In this document: one piece after another, positions 4,802 through 5,880 of the stretch | Layout of the letters: the number at the start of each line of letters is the position of its first letter | Numbering within the stretch: the stretch's first letter is position 1 | Origin: CAWHOW01 sp050013795 | Lineage (GTDB): Bacteria; Bacteroidota; Bacteroidia; Bacteroidales; CG2-30-32-10 | Assembly (NCBI GenBank): GCA_050013795.1 | Contig: JBEKEO010000198.1 | Span: forward strand, 1 to 5,880 | Length of the DNA stretch: 5,880 nucleotides | Reading direction: 5' to 3' | Translations under genes and position numbers: made by a program | The notes under the pieces: model-generated | The model's input: only the letters and a program-made list of their open reading frames with translations | What the model was told of the DNA's origin: nothing | The model's database searches: none

Positions 4802-5880
4802 ATGAAAAAAATTGCCTTATTAACGGTTTTTACTGTATTGATGGGCGTGCAGTGTATTTTTGCCCAGAAACAGATAACCGGTAAAATTAGCAGTTCAGCA
4901 GATGGTACCACTTTACCAGGTGTTACCGTATCTGTTAAAGGAACAACAACGGCTACTTATTCCGATGTAAATGGAAAGTATTCTATTACTGTTCCTGCTT
5001 CAGCTACAACTCTTGTTTTTTCATTCATCGGAATGAAAACACAGGAAGTTGAGATTGGTAACTTATCATCTATTGATGTTAAACTTGAATCAAGTGCTAC
5101 ACAGCTCGGCGGAGTTGTTGTTACTGCTCTTGGAATCAAGAAAGATGAAAAAGCTCTTGGATATTCGGTTCAACAGGTAAAAGGCGACATTATTGAGCAA
5201 GGCAACAATACGAATGTTATTAACGATTTAGGCGGTAAAGTTGCCGGTGTACAGGTAACAAGCGGATCCGGTGCTGCAGGAGGTTCTTCATTCATTACCA
5301 TAAGAGGTAATAATTCTATTCTGGGAGATAACCAACCTTTATTTGTTGTTGATGGCGTTCCTATTGACAATTCGCAATATAATTCCGGCAACCCTGATAA
5401 CGGAGCTGAAAACAACCTTACAACAGGAGTAGCATATTCAAACCGTGCAATAGATATTAACCCGGATGATATTGCTTCTGTTTCTGTTCTTAAAGGCGGA
5501 GCTGCTACAGCTCTTTATGGATTAAGGGCTGCTAACGGGGTTGTTTTAATTACTACAAAAAAAGGAGCTCCTTCTTCAAATGGAAACAAAGTCAATGTTA
5601 CGTTTGGTTCTACAGTTTCATTAGATAAAGTAAATAAATTACCCGATCTTCAAAATACTTATGCTCAAGGAGATGGTGGAGTATGGTTAGGCCCTGAAAC
5701 ACATTGCTCAACTTCATGGGGACCCGCACTTTCTACTCTAAACTATGCAAATCCTGGTTACTTTACCAATGCTGCTACTCAGGATCCTTATGGATTGGGA
5801 TATTATGACTGGGATAAAAACGGTATCCTTGTTTCTAGTAGCGATCCAAATTCCAGCCATAAAACCATAACACCTTATGA
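4802..5880 (+). CDS. SusC/RagA-type TonB-dependent outer-membrane receptor, N-terminal part (runs off window)
   Basis: An open frame of 359 complete codons from ATG 4802 to the window edge with no stop; full-length family members have roughly 900-1,100 residues, so about two thirds is missing. Residues 1-21 are a signal peptide (MKK, hydrophobic core, ending 'IFAQ'). Residues 24-97 form a CarboxypepD_reg-like beta-sandwich ('ITGKISSSADGTTLPGVTVS', 'SDVNGKYSITVP', 'FSFIGMKTQEVEI'). 'VVVTALGIKKDEKALGYSV' (105-123) is the usual SusC linker/TonB-box region. The plug domain follows: 'GKVAGVQVTSGSG' (145-157), 'ITIRGNNSI' (165-173), 'QPLFVVDGVPIDN' (178-190) and the SusC signature 'DINPDDIASVSVLKGGAATA', 'LYGLRAANGVVLITTKKG' (218-255). 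The barrel begins about 262. Such receptors pair with a SusD-like lipoprotein to import glycans, peptides or other nutrients using TonB energy. The cargo cannot be told from this part, and a susD gene would be expected to the right. Its own promoter and long spacer suggest it is first in its transcription unit. Confidence 0.95.
   Translation, partial: MKKIALLTVFTVLMGVQCIFAQKQITGKISSSADGTTLPGVTVSVKGTTTATYSDVNGKYSITVPASATTLVFSFIGMKTQEVEIGNLSSIDVKLESSATQLGGVVVTALGIKKDEKALGYSVQQVKGDIIEQGNNTNVINDLGGKVAGVQVTSGSGAAGGSSFITIRGNNSILGDNQPLFVVDGVPIDNSQYNSGNPDNGAENNLTTGVAYSNRAIDINPDDIASVSVLKGGAATALYGLRAANGVVLITTKKGAPSSNGNKVNVTFGSTVSLDKVNKLPDLQNTYAQGDGGVWLGPETHCSTSWGPALSTLNYANPGYFTNAATQDPYGLGYYDWDKNGILVSSSDPNSSHKTITPY

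Noticed and set aside
4802..4870. Lipoprotein signal on the SusC-like protein (Cys at residue 18)
   Set aside because: The residues before the cysteine (G-V-Q) do not form a lipobox; the segment fits a standard signal peptidase I site ending FAQ.
4957..5415. Two minus-strand reading frames (60 and 81 codons)
   Set aside because: They are antisense to the SusC-like receptor, which has clear signal peptide, CarboxypepD-like and plug motifs in the plus frame.

Overview
The window looks like ordinary chromosomal DNA from a member of the Bacteroidota (Bacteroidetes), moderately AT-rich and with very AT-rich spacers. Four things point there: a SusC-type TonB-dependent receptor; start regions that carry the Bacteroidota -7 promoter box TAnnTTTG rather than a clear Shine-Dalgarno/-10/-35 arrangement; secreted proteins with an '-AQ' signal-peptide end; and a Bacteroidota-like class A penicillin-binding protein tail. 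I cannot name the genus.

Layout. Positions 1-342 (+) hold the C-terminal end of a class A penicillin-binding protein, entering exactly at its KTGT active-site motif. It converges on yggS (449-1114, -), a PLP-binding homeostasis protein. The gap between them (343-448) contains a striking 7-bp-periodic imperfect palindrome (347-419). yggS and a membrane-anchored metallophosphoesterase (1329-2573, +) diverge from a 214-bp spacer. The phosphoesterase runs tail to tail, with a 5-bp gap, into a secreted Memo-family protein (2579-3661, -). The Memo gene diverges from a small SRP RNA gene (ffs, 3736-3831, +) with a good promoter and a U-run. A YciO-type Sua5/YrdC-domain protein follows (3881-4501, +). 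A 300-bp AT-rich spacer (4502-4801) then leads into the first 359 codons of a SusC-like outer-membrane receptor (4802 to the right edge, +).

How the genes fit together. They do not form one operon or pathway. Most have their own promoter candidate, and orientations alternate. Several are housekeeping functions: peptidoglycan synthesis (PBP1A), vitamin B6/amino-acid homeostasis (YggS), co-translational membrane targeting (SRP RNA) and possibly tRNA t6A metabolism (YciO family). The SusC receptor probably starts a nutrient-uptake (SusC/SusD) locus that continues beyond the window.

I found no CRISPR array, transposase, tRNA, rRNA or phage gene, and nothing I could defend as a new multi-gene system. 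The observations most worth a second look are the heptameric palindrome at 347-419, the stand-alone secreted Memo protein with a modified metal-site motif, and the perfect 10-bp inverted repeat just upstream of the susC promoter candidate.
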